A stretch of DNA of 64,000 nt, from contig NZ_CP132480.1 of NCBI RefSeq assembly GCF_030770395.1, positions 2,606,855-2,670,854 on the forward strand, given 5' to 3'. Position 1 is the first letter of the stretch. Each line of letters begins with the position of its first letter. The notes below the pieces were generated by a model, which was not told the DNA's origin, made no database searches, and worked only from the letters and a program-made list of their open reading frames with translations. Both the position numbers and the translations under genes were made by a program. The stretch comes from Telluria beijingensis. Lineage in GTDB: Bacteria > Pseudomonadota > Gammaproteobacteria > Burkholderiales > Burkholderiaceae_D. Below are positions 29,421 to 38,592 of the stretch, in pieces.

Positions 29421-29738
29421 CTACTTGTCCTGGCGGCTGGCGCCAGTCTCGGACTGGCGCTTGCCGGCGCCCTGGAAACCCTCGTCGGACTGGGCGTCGT
29501 CCGAACCGCCGGCCAGCAGGTCGTCGGTGCGGCCGGCCGAACCCTGGCCGCCCTGCCGTTGTTCACTGCCCTGCTGCTGCGCGCCGCCCTGCTGGCGCTG
29601 GACCGAATCCTTGCGCTCGGCACTGGCGCCGACCTCGCCGGTCGCGCCGGCGCCCATGGTGGCGGCGCTGGTAGTGCCATCGGTGACCTGGTCCCAGCTG
29701 CGTCCCTTGGCGTTGTCCTTGCGGTCTGGTGTCGACAT
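29421..29738 (-). CDS. 105-residue hydrophilic, probably disordered protein
   Basis: The protein is rich in Gly, Gln, Ser, Asp and Arg, lacks hydrophobic segments and has a Gln/Gly low-complexity middle (around residues 49-66). This composition suggests intrinsic disorder, as in stress-related small proteins. The start has GAGGAG nine bases upstream, a good sign that it is translated. I do not recognise a family. It lies between a GNAT gene (convergent) and a chemoreceptor gene (divergent). Confidence 0.65.
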   Translation of the reverse strand: MSTPDRKDNAKGRSWDQVTDGTTSAATMGAGATGEVGASAERKDSVQRQQGGAQQQGSEQRQGGQGSAGRTDDLLAGGSDDAQSDEGFQGAGKRQSETGASRQDK

Positions 29739-30044
29739 GGCGTTCTCCTCGAAACTGTGAAAGTGACCTTCATCTTAGCCACCACGCGGCCGGCGGCAAT
29801 CGGCGCTCGGCTCCGTCCGCTGTAGGACTCCGGCTAGCAAGGAGAAGCCAGCCAATTGCAACATCATGAACGAAATTGTGTTGCAAATTTGCCGCAAGGA
29901 AATGTAATTTTTCGGATTTGCCGGTTATACTGCCGCTATCCGACATCTCGTGTCGCAGCATTCCCACCAGGGAATCGCACAGCGGCGCCTCATCCCAGCC
30001 CGGCCGCACCCCGCGGTCATCTAAGCAGCCTGGAAACTATCTCC
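29739..30044. other. intergenic region upstream of the chemoreceptor gene
   Basis: This 306-nt gap contains an AT-rich stretch (about 29860-29940) with a TATACT hexamer near 29925 that could be the -10 of the chemoreceptor promoter; no good -35 is visible. The hexamer TTGCAA occurs twice close together (near 29856 and 29881). A plus-strand frame runs through the region into the chemoreceptor but has no ribosome site. I see no further gene. Confidence 0.35.
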
Positions 30045-31652
30045 GTGAAACAACTGAATATCGGCGCCCGCCTGGGGCTTGGCTTTGCCATTGTCCTCCT
30101 GCTTCTCGTCGCCTTGAGCGCCACCGCACTCACGCGCATGCAAGCGGCGGGTGACCTCACCTACCGCCTCGTCGACACCAGCATCAAGAACCAGCGCACC
30201 CTGGCCGAGTGGCGCCGCAACATCGAAGTCAACAGCGCCATCAACGAAACCGTGTATTACGCCCAGGATGCCGGCATCCTCGACGTCATCGGCCCGCGCC
30301 GCCAGGCCATCACCAGCCGCTCCAACGTGCTGCAGAAAGAGATCGAGGAATCGCTGCGCAACCCCGGCGTGCGCGAGCAGTTCACCTTCGTCAAGGAAGA
30401 ACGGGTCGGCTACATGGCCGCCCGCGACGCCCTGTTCAAGGCCAGGCGCGACGGCGACCAGGCGCAGCTGGACGCCATCTACCGCGACCAGCTGACGCCG
30501 CGCACCGTCTCCTACCTGGCCACGGTGGACAAGCTGGCCACCATGCAGATCGCCGCCGCCGACGCCGTCGCCCAATCGATCCTAAATTCGTATGCCAGCA
30601 CCCGCGTGATCCTGTTCGTGCTGGGCGGCGCCGCGCTGCTGCTGGGCGCCGCCTGCGCCTGGTTCATCAGCCGCTCGATCACGGCGCCGCTGCGCCAGGC
30701 GGTCGAAGTGGCCGGGCGCGTGGCCGAAGGCGACCTCACCAGCCGCTTCAGCCAGCAGGTGCTGGACCGCCGCGACGAGGTCGGCCAGCTGATGGCGGCG
30801 CTGTTGCGCATGAACGGCAGCCTGGCGGCCATCGTCGGCCAGGTGCGCGAAGGCACAGCGACCATCGCCACCGCTTCGAACGAGATCGCGAGCGGCAACC
30901 AGGACCTGTCGAGCCGCACCGAACAGCAGGCAAGCTCGCTGGAAGAAACGGCGGCCTCGATGGAAGAACTCACGTCCACCGTGCGCCAGAATACCGAACA
31001 CGCGCGGCGCGCCAACGGCCTGGCCGCCAGTGCCGCCGGCGTGGCCGGCGAAGGCGGACGCATGGTGGCCGACGTGGTCGGCACCATGGGCCGCATCGAT
31101 GCCGCCTCGCAGCGCATCGTCGACATCATCGGCCTCATCGACGGCATCGCCTTCCAGACCAATATCCTGGCCCTCAACGCGGCGGTCGAGGCGGCGCGCG
31201 CCGGCGAACAGGGCCGCGGCTTCGCCGTCGTCGCCGGCGAGGTGCGCACCCTGGCCCACCGCTCGGCGGCGGCGGCCAGGGAAATCAAGGGCCTGATCGA
31301 CGATTCGGTCGGCCAGGTCCAGCAAGGCACGCAGCAGGTGGCGCGCGCCGGCGCCACCATGGAGCAGATCGTGCGCAGCATCGACCAGGTCACCACCATC
31401 ATGGCCGAGATCGCCGCCGCCAGCGAGGAGCAGAGCGCCGGCATCGAGCAGGTCAATACCGCAATCGTCGAGATGGACCGCGTAACGCAGCAGAACGCGG
31501 CCCTGGTCGAAGAAGCGGCAGCCGCCGCCGACGCGATGCGCGAGCAGGCCGGCCAGCTGGCGGCGGTGGTCGGCACCTTCCGGCTCGCGGACGGCGCACG
31601 GATCGGCCACGACAGGCCGCGCGCTTCGGCCTTGCTGGTTTCTACACAGTGA
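30045..31652 (+). CDS. methyl-accepting chemotaxis protein
   Basis: The 535-residue receptor has TM1 (about 10-32), a periplasmic four-helix-bundle-like sensor (about 35-185), TM2 (about 187-210), a HAMP domain and a long MCP signalling domain. Its tip sequence is [46 protein letters not shown]. It senses an unknown ligand and signals to CheA/CheW. I use the GTG at 30045 because [14 protein letters not shown] is the normal start of this group and GGAAA lies upstream; an ATG 189 nt earlier gives a non-homologous leader. No CheR-tethering pentapeptide is seen at the C-terminus. Confidence 0.9.
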   Translation: MKQLNIGARLGLGFAIVLLLLVALSATALTRMQAAGDLTYRLVDTSIKNQRTLAEWRRNIEVNSAINETVYYAQDAGILDVIGPRRQAITSRSNVLQKEIEESLRNPGVREQFTFVKEERVGYMAARDALFKARRDGDQAQLDAIYRDQLTPRTVSYLATVDKLATMQIAAADAVAQSILNSYASTRVILFVLGGAALLLGAACAWFISRSITAPLRQAVEVAGRVAEGDLTSRFSQQVLDRRDEVGQLMAALLRMNGSLAAIVGQVREGTATIATASNEIASGNQDLSSRTEQQASSLEETAASMEELTSTVRQNTEHARRANGLAASAAGVAGEGGRMVADVVGTMGRIDAASQRIVDIIGLIDGIAFQTNILALNAAVEAARAGEQGRGFAVVAGEVRTLAHRSAAAAREIKGLIDDSVGQVQQGTQQVARAGATMEQIVRSIDQVTTIMAEIAAASEEQSAGIEQVNTAIVEMDRVTQQNAALVEEAAAAADAMREQAGQLAAVVGTFRLADGARIGHDRPRASALLVSTQ

Positions 31653-31790
31653 AGCCTGGGCGGCGTTGCAAATTGTTCGTATTCAGTTCGATAAATGTAC
31701 TGGAGGCTATTGCCTAATGTAATCACCTGCTAGACTGGCGATCTTTGCATCCTCTGACGCAATTTTAATTGCAAAAAAGAACAAAGAGAG

Positions 31791-31818
31791 GATGCGTTAC
31801 CCAGGACGGGTAAGCATC
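31791..31818 (+). promoter_or_regulatory. leader hairpin just upstream of the TonB receptor gene
   Basis: GATGCGTTACCC and GGGTAAGCATC form an 11-bp stem with one bulged G and the loop AGGAC, ending 19 nt before the receptor ATG. A purine-rich ribosome site (AGGGAG) lies between hairpin and start. It may be an mRNA control element; the sequence gives no known riboswitch class. Confidence 0.4.
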
Positions 31819-31837
31819 TAGACAGGGAGTCGTTTAC

Positions 31838-34093
31838 ATGAAAGCAAGGCAAGTCCGCCCAGCCCAAAAGCTGCTGGTCGCGGCAGTATCCGGTATCGTC
31901 TGCAGCATCGCCCACGCCCAGCAAGCACCTATCACCCCCGACGACGGCGGCGGCACGGCAGTGCCCGAAGTCGTCGTCACCGCCCAGCGCACCGTCTCGC
32001 TGGCCTCGCGCACCCCGGTCGCGATGAGCGTCCTGAGCGGCGAGCAGCTGCGCGACCTCGGCGCCGACAGCCCGGCCACCATTGGCCCGCGCCTGCCCAA
32101 TGTGCACCTCGACCAGGCCTTCTCGGGCCTGCGCGTGACGATCCGCGGCATCAGCAACAACGACACCACCGACAAGGGCGACCCATCGGCCGCCTTCATG
32201 CTCGACGGCGTGTACATTGCCCGTCCGGCCGGCCAGAGCGCCAATATCCTCGACGTCGACCGCATCGAAGTGCTGCGCGGCCCGCAGGGCACGCTGTATG
32301 GCCGCAATACCACTGCCGGACTGGTCAACGTGATCTCGAACGCCCCGACCGACCGCCTCGAGGGCGCGCTCGGCCTGGAAATCGGCACCTACGGCAAGCG
32401 CAAGGTCGATGGCGTCGTCAATATCCCGGTGAACGACGCGCTGGCGCTGCGCGCCGCCGTCAGCCAGGTCCGCCACGATCCCTACCTGAAGAACGGCCAG
32501 GGCACGCCGCACCGGCCCGGCATGGACCGCGACGAACGCGATGCGCGCCTGAGCGCGAAGCTGCGCTTCAACCGCGACGCCAGCCTGGTGCTGCGCTACG
32601 ACCATGGCGAGACCGAAGGCAATAACGACCGCTTCGTCCCCGACACCAATTTCTATACCGGCGTCGCCAGCGGCCGCCCCGTATGGCGCGACAGCACCAC
32701 CGACGAACGCCTCACCAACGGCTTCCGCCCGCCCAATATGACCCCGGTCCAGGGCTGGCACGACCGCCTGGCGCGCGGCCTGTCGGCGGACCTGAGCTGG
32801 GACCTGGGCCCGGCCACCTTCCACTACCTGGCCTCACGCCGCAAGCTGGACCAGCAAATCCGCCAGAATTATTATTATCGCGTCGCCCCGACCGTGGCGC
32901 TTGGCGTGATCAACAACTACGACGGCCATAACGAACAGGATTCGCACGAGCTGCGCCTGGCCACCAATGGCGACGGCCCGCTCAGCGCCCAGGCCGGCCT
33001 GTATTACTTCAGCGAGGACTCCAACACCTCGTATGCCTTCCAGGGCCTGCAGCCGGTGGGCCTGCCGCCGTATTACTCCTTCCCGCTGCGCACCCAGGCG
33101 CGCAGCCGGGCCGTGTTCGGCCAGCTGACCTGGCGCGTGCGCGACGACCTGCGCCTGACGGCAGGTGCGCGCCGCACCGAGGACGACAAGAACCGCGTCG
33201 GCTCGACCGACTTCCAGCAGGGGCCGGTGTTCAATCCGGCCACCGACCGCCGCCTGCTGAACGCGGCCGAACTGTCCACCAGCCGCACCACCTGGCGCCT
33301 GGGCGCGGAGTTCGACCTGGCCCCGGCCACCCTGCTGTACGGCAGCCTGGCCACGGGCTACAAGGCGGGTGGCTTCAACGACGGCTGCATCGCCGGCACC
33401 AGCGCGCTGGGCATCTCTTGCCCGGCCGCGGTCGCGGTCTCGGAAAGCGCGCTGTACTACCAGCCGGAAGAACTGCGCGCCTACGAGGCCGGCCTCAAGT
33501 CGCGCCTGCTCGGCGGACGGCTGACGGTCAATGCCGCCGCCTTCCTGTACGACTACACCAACCTGCAGTTGTCGGGCACCGCCATCGTCTCGGGCGCGCC
33601 GCGCATCCTGACCAGCAATGCCGGCGTGGCCCGCTCGCGCGGCCTGGAACTGGACGGCGAAGTCGCCATCGGCAGCAACGGCCGCCTGAGCTATGGCGCC
33701 ACCCTGCTCGACGCCCACTACGTGACGTATGCCCCGAACCCCAGCGTCGACTGGAGCGGGCGCAGGCTGGACCGGGCGCCGAGCCACGTCTACACCCTGG
33801 GCTACGAACACCGGTTCAGCGCCCTGGGAGGACAGCTGCGCGCCGGCGTGTTCGCGCGCAGGAGCGCCGACTACGTGATCGCGATCCCGAGCCAGGCGCT
33901 GGAATACCGCATCCCGGCCCACACCACCACCGACGCCACGCTGCGCTATCAGCCGGCCGGCGCCGCCTGGAGCCTGCTGGCCCGGGTGCGCAACCTGGAG
34001 AACTCGGTGCGGCCGTCGATCATCGACAGCTTCGGCATGACCACGCCGACCGCGCCACGCACCGCCGACCTGCGCCTCGACGTGCGCTTCTGA
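31838..34093 (+). CDS. TonB-dependent outer-membrane receptor
   Basis: The 751-residue protein begins with a signal peptide (cleavage after AHAQQ-type sequence near residue 27). A TonB box-like segment VPEVVVTAQR follows, then a plug domain (about 45-170) with IEVLRGPQGTLYGRNTTAG, and a 22-strand-type beta barrel ending in the aromatic residue Phe (LRLDVRF). The barrel carries ATGYKAGGFNDG and NLENSVRPS motifs of the Sphingomonas-like, non-siderophore class. It imports an unknown substrate energised by TonB. It is the first gene of a likely three-gene unit with an oxygenase and a sensor kinase. Confidence 0.9.
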   Translation: MKARQVRPAQKLLVAAVSGIVCSIAHAQQAPITPDDGGGTAVPEVVVTAQRTVSLASRTPVAMSVLSGEQLRDLGADSPATIGPRLPNVHLDQAFSGLRVTIRGISNNDTTDKGDPSAAFMLDGVYIARPAGQSANILDVDRIEVLRGPQGTLYGRNTTAGLVNVISNAPTDRLEGALGLEIGTYGKRKVDGVVNIPVNDALALRAAVSQVRHDPYLKNGQGTPHRPGMDRDERDARLSAKLRFNRDASLVLRYDHGETEGNNDRFVPDTNFYTGVASGRPVWRDSTTDERLTNGFRPPNMTPVQGWHDRLARGLSADLSWDLGPATFHYLASRRKLDQQIRQNYYYRVAPTVALGVINNYDGHNEQDSHELRLATNGDGPLSAQAGLYYFSEDSNTSYAFQGLQPVGLPPYYSFPLRTQARSRAVFGQLTWRVRDDLRLTAGARRTEDDKNRVGSTDFQQGPVFNPATDRRLLNAAELSTSRTTWRLGAEFDLAPATLLYGSLATGYKAGGFNDGCIAGTSALGISCPAAVAVSESALYYQPEELRAYEAGLKSRLLGGRLTVNAAAFLYDYTNLQLSGTAIVSGAPRILTSNAGVARSRGLELDGEVAIGSNGRLSYGATLLDAHYVTYAPNPSVDWSGRRLDRAPSHVYTLGYEHRFSALGGQLRAGVFARRSADYVIAIPSQALEYRIPAHTTTDATLRYQPAGAAWSLLARVRNLENSVRPSIIDSFGMTTPTAPRTADLRLDVRF

Positions 34094-34114
34094 TCCGCCA
34101 CCGAAGGAGACCCC

Positions 34115-35461
34115 ATGCACCACGACGCCGCCCACCTGCTGTCTCCTTCACTGCGCGCCGACCCGCCAGCCGACGCCACGGTCGCCCGCATGCTGGCCGG
34201 CGCCGACGGCCCGCATGCGATCGCCGACCGCATCGCCGCCGTCAGCCGCGAGATGACGCGCTGGGAAACCAATGGCGGCCTGGCCGGCTGGCGGCCCGAC
34301 CCCAGCCTCGACCCGCGCGCGGCCGGGGCACTGACCGACTACCTGGCCAGTTGCCAGGCCCTGCCCGACTGGGCCGATCCGGCGCGCATCGCGCGCGCCG
34401 AGGCGCTGTTCATGGACATGAGCATGCTGTCCTGCACCCTGCTGTTCTGCGCCAGCCTGCCCGAATGCTATGTGCTGCCCGACCTGTCGGCGGTGCTGCA
34501 TGCGGCCGGCCAGCTCGAGGCCCATACCGACTACCGGGTGCGCTCCACGGCGGCGATGATCTTCCCGGTGATGCTCGAAGGCGGCCTGACCACGCCGGCG
34601 GGCGGCGGCGTGGCCCAGACGCTCAAGGTGCGCCTGATCCACGCCACCATCCGCCACCTGATCCTGCGCGGCTCGCCCGAGGACTCGCTCGGCGCCGGCC
34701 CGGTGCGCCCGCTGGCGGTGGCCGGCGGCGGCATCTACCACACCCTGTACGCCCACGGCTGGGACACGGCGCGTAACGGCATGCCCTGCAACCAGGAAGA
34801 ACTGGCCTTCACCCTGCTCACCTTCAATTATGTGTTCCTGCGCGGGCTGCGCAAGCTGGGCCTGGGCCTGGCGCGCCAGGACGAGGAAGACTACCTGCAC
34901 GCCTGGAATGTGCTTGGCCACGTGCTCGGCATCGAACGTTCTCTGATGGCCGATACCATGGAAGAGGCGGAACGCGCTTTCGCCGAGATCCAGGCCCGCG
35001 GCCGGCAGCTGGTGCGCGCGCCCGATCCGCGTCCGGCCCTGGCCGCGGCCCTGATGCAGGCGATGGAAAACGAGATTCCTCTGCGCCTGCTGAAACCCTT
35101 CCCGACCCTGCTCACCCGCCTGCTGTGCGGCCGCGACGCGACCCGCGACCTGGGCTTGAACGCGCGCCTGCCGCTGCTCTCGCGGTTGCTGTTCACCGGC
35201 GGCCTGGCGGCGGTGCGCGCCATCGACGCCGTGGTGCGGATATTCGTGCCCGGCTTCTCGATCAGCCGCATGCTGACCCGCGTGTTCGGCTACCGCCTGG
35301 TGACCCGCTTCCTGATGGACCAGACCCGCCCGCTGCGCCTGCCGGAAGCCCTGCTGAACGAGGTCAACGACGCCACCGAACAATGGCGCCACGACCCGAA
35401 GGCGCCGCGCTGGATGAACCGCCTCGAGGCGCGCCTGGCCGGGCGCCGGGTGACGCCATGA
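34115..35461 (+). CDS. MpaB/Lcp-like oxygenase (DUF2236 family)
   Basis: The 448-residue protein resembles the DUF2236 group that includes latex-clearing protein and MpaB, heme b enzymes that cleave polyisoprenoid double bonds. Arg141 and Thr145 (YRVRST) and His176 (RLIHATIRHL) have the spacing of the Lcp residues Arg164, Thr168 and heme ligand His198 (recalled numbering). The region CNQEELAFTLLTFNYVFLRGLRKLG...DYLHAWNVLGHVLGI is typical of the family. No signal peptide is seen; a hydrophobic C-terminal region suggests membrane association. It starts 22 nt after the TonB receptor and its stop overlaps the next gene as ATGA. Substrate unknown. Confidence 0.78.
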   Translation: MHHDAAHLLSPSLRADPPADATVARMLAGADGPHAIADRIAAVSREMTRWETNGGLAGWRPDPSLDPRAAGALTDYLASCQALPDWADPARIARAEALFMDMSMLSCTLLFCASLPECYVLPDLSAVLHAAGQLEAHTDYRVRSTAAMIFPVMLEGGLTTPAGGGVAQTLKVRLIHATIRHLILRGSPEDSLGAGPVRPLAVAGGGIYHTLYAHGWDTARNGMPCNQEELAFTLLTFNYVFLRGLRKLGLGLARQDEEDYLHAWNVLGHVLGIERSLMADTMEEAERAFAEIQARGRQLVRAPDPRPALAAALMQAMENEIPLRLLKPFPTLLTRLLCGRDATRDLGLNARLPLLSRLLFTGGLAAVRAIDAVVRIFVPGFSISRMLTRVFGYRLVTRFLMDQTRPLRLPEALLNEVNDATEQWRHDPKAPRWMNRLEARLAGRRVTP

Positions 35462-38400
35462 AGATCCTGTTCCGCCTGCCGCTTCAGTGGCTACTGTTGC
35501 CGCTGTTGTTCTTCGCCCTGGCCTTGTGCGCGCCGGGCGCACGCGCGGAGCAACTGGCGCTGGAACGCGCCATGCCCCAGGTCGAAGCCTGGCCCGGCGC
35601 CACCATCCTGCGCGACCGCGACGGCACGCTCGACGCGGCCGGCGCCCTGGCCGCGTCGTCCCGCTTCGCCCCCAGCGACCTGGCCTACGCCACCCTCGGC
35701 GTGGAGCAGGTGCCGATCTGGGTCAAGGTGCCGTTCCGGGTCGCCCCGGACGCGCCGCGCGACTGGATCGTGCAGTTCGACTTCGCCCTGCTCGACTACC
35801 TCGACGTGTACCTGGTCCAGGACGACCAGCCGCGCCAGCTGGCCAGCGTCGGCCGCCGCCAGCAACAGCACGGCGGCCTCGATGGCCGGGTGCCGGCGGT
35901 GGCGCTGGCGCTCGAGCCCGGGCGCGAGTACACGCTGCTGGTGCGGGTCGCGGCGCGCGGCCCCAAGGTGATGCCGATGAGCTTCATGCAGCCGGCGGCC
36001 TTCCACCGCGCCGCGCTGCAGGAACAGATGCTGCAGGGCCTGATGTTCGGCCTGTTCTCCTGCCTGCTGATCTACAGCCTGGGTCAGTGGGTGACCCTGC
36101 GCGAGCCGCTGTTCGGCAAGTACGCGATGCTGGCCGGCGGCATGGCCATGTACCAGGCGGTCTGGTTCGGCGTGGCCGAGCAGTTCTTCTGGCACGATAA
36201 CCTGTACCTGACCACCCACGTGATGGGCCTCGCGTCCTGCGTGGCCTCGGTCGGCGCCTACCTGTTCGTCGAGCAGGCGCTGGCGCGGCCGGGCCGCGAC
36301 CGCAAGTTCAGCATCCTGATGAAGACCGGCGCCGCGATCAGCTTCATCAGCGGCCTGCTGTGGATGGTCGACCTGATCGACCACCGCGTGCTGATGGCGA
36401 TCGTGGCCACGGTCGGCAGCGCGCCCATGCTGTTCGGCCTCCCCGGCGCCTTCCGCCGGGTGCGCGCCGGCGACATCATCGGCACCTATTTCCTGATCGG
36501 CTGGGCCACCAGCTTCACCGGCGCCGTGATCCAGACCATGCTGATCGCCGGCACGCTGCCGGTCAATTTCTGGACCATGCACTCGCTGCAGTTCGGGGTC
36601 ATGTTCGACATGCTGTTCTTCATGCGCATCCTGGGCCTGCGCACCAAGGCGATGCAGACCGCGATGCTGCAGGCCGAGGCCGAGGCGCGCATGAAGTCGG
36701 AATTCCTGGCCAATATGAGCCACGAGATCCGCACCCCGATGAACGCCATCATCGGCATGAGCCGGCTGGCCCTGATGGCCGACCCCAGCCCGCGCCTGCG
36801 CAACTACGTCTCGAAGATCCTGGGCGCCGGCGAACACCTGCTGGGCATCATCAACGACATCCTTGACCACGCCAAGATCACGGCCGGCAAGCTGGCCGTG
36901 GAGACCGTCCCGTTCGAACTCGACGAGATGCTCGAGCAGCTCTCCAGCCTGATCGGGGTCAAGACCGACGCCAAGGGCATCGAACTGATCTTCCGGGTCG
37001 GCCCCGGCGTGCCGACCCGCCTGGTGGGCGATCCGCTGCGCCTGGGCCAGGTGCTGATCAACCTGACCGGCAATGCCGTCAAATTCACCGAGCGCGGCGA
37101 GATCGTGGTCTCGGTCGAGGCCAGGGCCAGCAGCGAGGGCCGGGTCACGCTCGCGTTCTCGGTCAGCGACACCGGCATCGGCATGACCCAGGAGCAGGTC
37201 GAGCGCCTGTTCCAGTCCTTCGTCCAGGCCGACAGCTCGACCACCCGCAAGTATGGCGGCACCGGGCTCGGACTGTCGATCTCGCGCCAGCTGGTCGAGC
37301 TGATGGGCGGCCGCATCTCGGCCCAGAGCGCGCCGGGCGAAGGCAGCTGCTTCACCTTCACCGTGCCGCTCGGGATCGGCGAGGGCCCGGCCGCCACCGG
37401 CGGCGCGTCGATGCTGGCCGGGGTGCGCGCGCTGGTGGTCGACGACAGCCCGGGCGCGCGCGCCGCGCTGACCGAGATGCTGGCGAGCCTGGGCGTCCAG
37501 GCCGACACCGCGGCCTCGGGCGACGCATGCCTGGCGCTGCTGGCCGAGGCTCACGACGCCGGCCGGCCCTACCAGATCGTACTGATGGACTACCTGATGC
37601 CGGGCCTGGACGGGGTCGAGACCATCCGCCGTATTCCCGACCACGTGGCGGGCGCGCTGCCGCCGGCGATCCTGATGGTCTCGGCCGTCAACCGCGACAC
37701 GGTGCTGGAAGAAGAAGGAGACTTGCCGGTCGACGCCTTCCTGCACAAGCCGGTCGGCCCGGCCCTGCTGTACCACAGCATGCTGCAGGTGCTGCATCCG
37801 CAGGCCGGCGCGGCCGGCGAGGTCCACGAACTGCCCGGCCTGGCCTTCATGGCCGACCTGCCGCGCCTGGACGGCGCCCGCATCCTGCTGGCCGAGGACA
37901 ATGCCAACAACCGCGAGGTGGCGCTCGACTTCATGGCCGCCGCCCGCATGCAGGTCGACGTCGCCTTCAATGGACTGGAAGCGGTGCGCATGGCGCGCGA
38001 AGGCGACTACGACCTGGTGCTGATGGACATCCAGATGCCGGAGCTGGATGGCCTGGGCGCGGCGCGCGCGATCCGCCAGGAGAGCCGCCTGCGCCCCCTG
38101 CCGATCGTGGCGATGACGGCGCACGCGATGGCCAGCGACCGCGCGCTGAGCCGCCTGGCCGGCATGAACGACCACGTAACGAAACCGATCGATCCCGACC
38201 TGCTGTTCTGCACCCTGCTCAAGTGGATCGATCCGGCCCGCCTGCGCGGCCGCGCCACGCCGGCGGCGGCGCGCGAACGGGCCGCGCCGCCTGTCCACCA
38301 TTCCGGTGCATCTCACTCTGACCCTAATTGGGCGGTTAGAAGAATTGGCGCCAGTCGGCGAGCCAGGTGGGGTAGGCGGGGGCGGACATGGGGTTGGCGA

Positions 38401-38592
38401 TGTGGTAGCCCTGGGCGTAGGTGCAGCCGAGGCTTTGGAGGAAGTCCCAGTCCTGGCGGGTTTCGACGCCGACGGCCACTGACATGCGGTCGAGGCTGTG
38501 GGCCAGGTTCAGGCAGCTGCGCAGGACCGTGCCCAACGGACGGCGCTTCGAGGCGCCGTCGACGAAGCTGCGGTCGATTTTCAGCTCGGTGA
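35458..38592 (+). CDS. hybrid sensor histidine kinase with 7TMR-DISM sensor and two receiver domains
   Basis: Signal peptide (1-26) is followed by a periplasmic 7TMR-DISMED2-like domain (about 30-175), seven membrane helices (about 190-400), HisKA with His422 (MSHEIRTPMNAIIG), an HATPase domain (to about 640) and two receivers with Asp711 and Asp857 (REC2 Lys909). The start overlaps the oxygenase stop by ATGA. The receivers end near residue 930, but the frame stays open for another ~115 residues. The last 85 lie antisense to the EAL gene and read as shadow sequence rich in Arg and Gly. The real C-terminus may be earlier, through a frameshift near 38300: stops TGA 38319, TAA 38325 and TAG 38337 all lie in one other frame. 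Confidence 0.85.
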   Translation: MKILFRLPLQWLLLPLLFFALALCAPGARAEQLALERAMPQVEAWPGATILRDRDGTLDAAGALAASSRFAPSDLAYATLGVEQVPIWVKVPFRVAPDAPRDWIVQFDFALLDYLDVYLVQDDQPRQLASVGRRQQQHGGLDGRVPAVALALEPGREYTLLVRVAARGPKVMPMSFMQPAAFHRAALQEQMLQGLMFGLFSCLLIYSLGQWVTLREPLFGKYAMLAGGMAMYQAVWFGVAEQFFWHDNLYLTTHVMGLASCVASVGAYLFVEQALARPGRDRKFSILMKTGAAISFISGLLWMVDLIDHRVLMAIVATVGSAPMLFGLPGAFRRVRAGDIIGTYFLIGWATSFTGAVIQTMLIAGTLPVNFWTMHSLQFGVMFDMLFFMRILGLRTKAMQTAMLQAEAEARMKSEFLANMSHEIRTPMNAIIGMSRLALMADPSPRLRNYVSKILGAGEHLLGIINDILDHAKITAGKLAVETVPFELDEMLEQLSSLIGVKTDAKGIELIFRVGPGVPTRLVGDPLRLGQVLINLTGNAVKFTERGEIVVSVEARASSEGRVTLAFSVSDTGIGMTQEQVERLFQSFVQADSSTTRKYGGTGLGLSISRQLVELMGGRISAQSAPGEGSCFTFTVPLGIGEGPAATGGASMLAGVRALVVDDSPGARAALTEMLASLGVQADTAASGDACLALLAEAHDAGRPYQIVLMDYLMPGLDGVETIRRIPDHVAGALPPAILMVSAVNRDTVLEEEGDLPVDAFLHKPVGPALLYHSMLQVLHPQAGAAGEVHELPGLAFMADLPRLDGARILLAEDNANNREVALDFMAAARMQVDVAFNGLEAVRMAREGDYDLVLMDIQMPELDGLGAARAIRQESRLRPLPIVAMTAHAMASDRALSRLAGMNDHVTKPIDPDLLFCTLLKWIDPARLRGRATPAAARERAAPPVHHSGASHSDPNWAVRRIGASRRARWGRRGRTWGWRCGSPGRRCSRGFGGSPSPGGFRRRRPLTCGRGCGPGSGSCAGPCPTDGASRRRRRSCGRFSAR

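Noticed and set aside
29856..30044. N-terminal extension of the chemoreceptor from an upstream ATG
   Set aside because: The added 63 residues lack similarity to chemoreceptor N-termini and precede the signal-anchor; the GTG at 30045 fits the family start.
31758..31777. GCAATT-TT-AATTGC hairpin after the chemoreceptor gene as a terminator
   Set aside because: It is followed by A residues on the plus strand, so it would not terminate chemoreceptor transcripts, and no minus-strand gene uses it.
35491..38316. 941-residue minus-strand open frame
   Set aside because: Antisense to the 7TMR-DISM hybrid kinase, whose domains are complete and recognisable; the minus frame has no domain and shadow-like composition.
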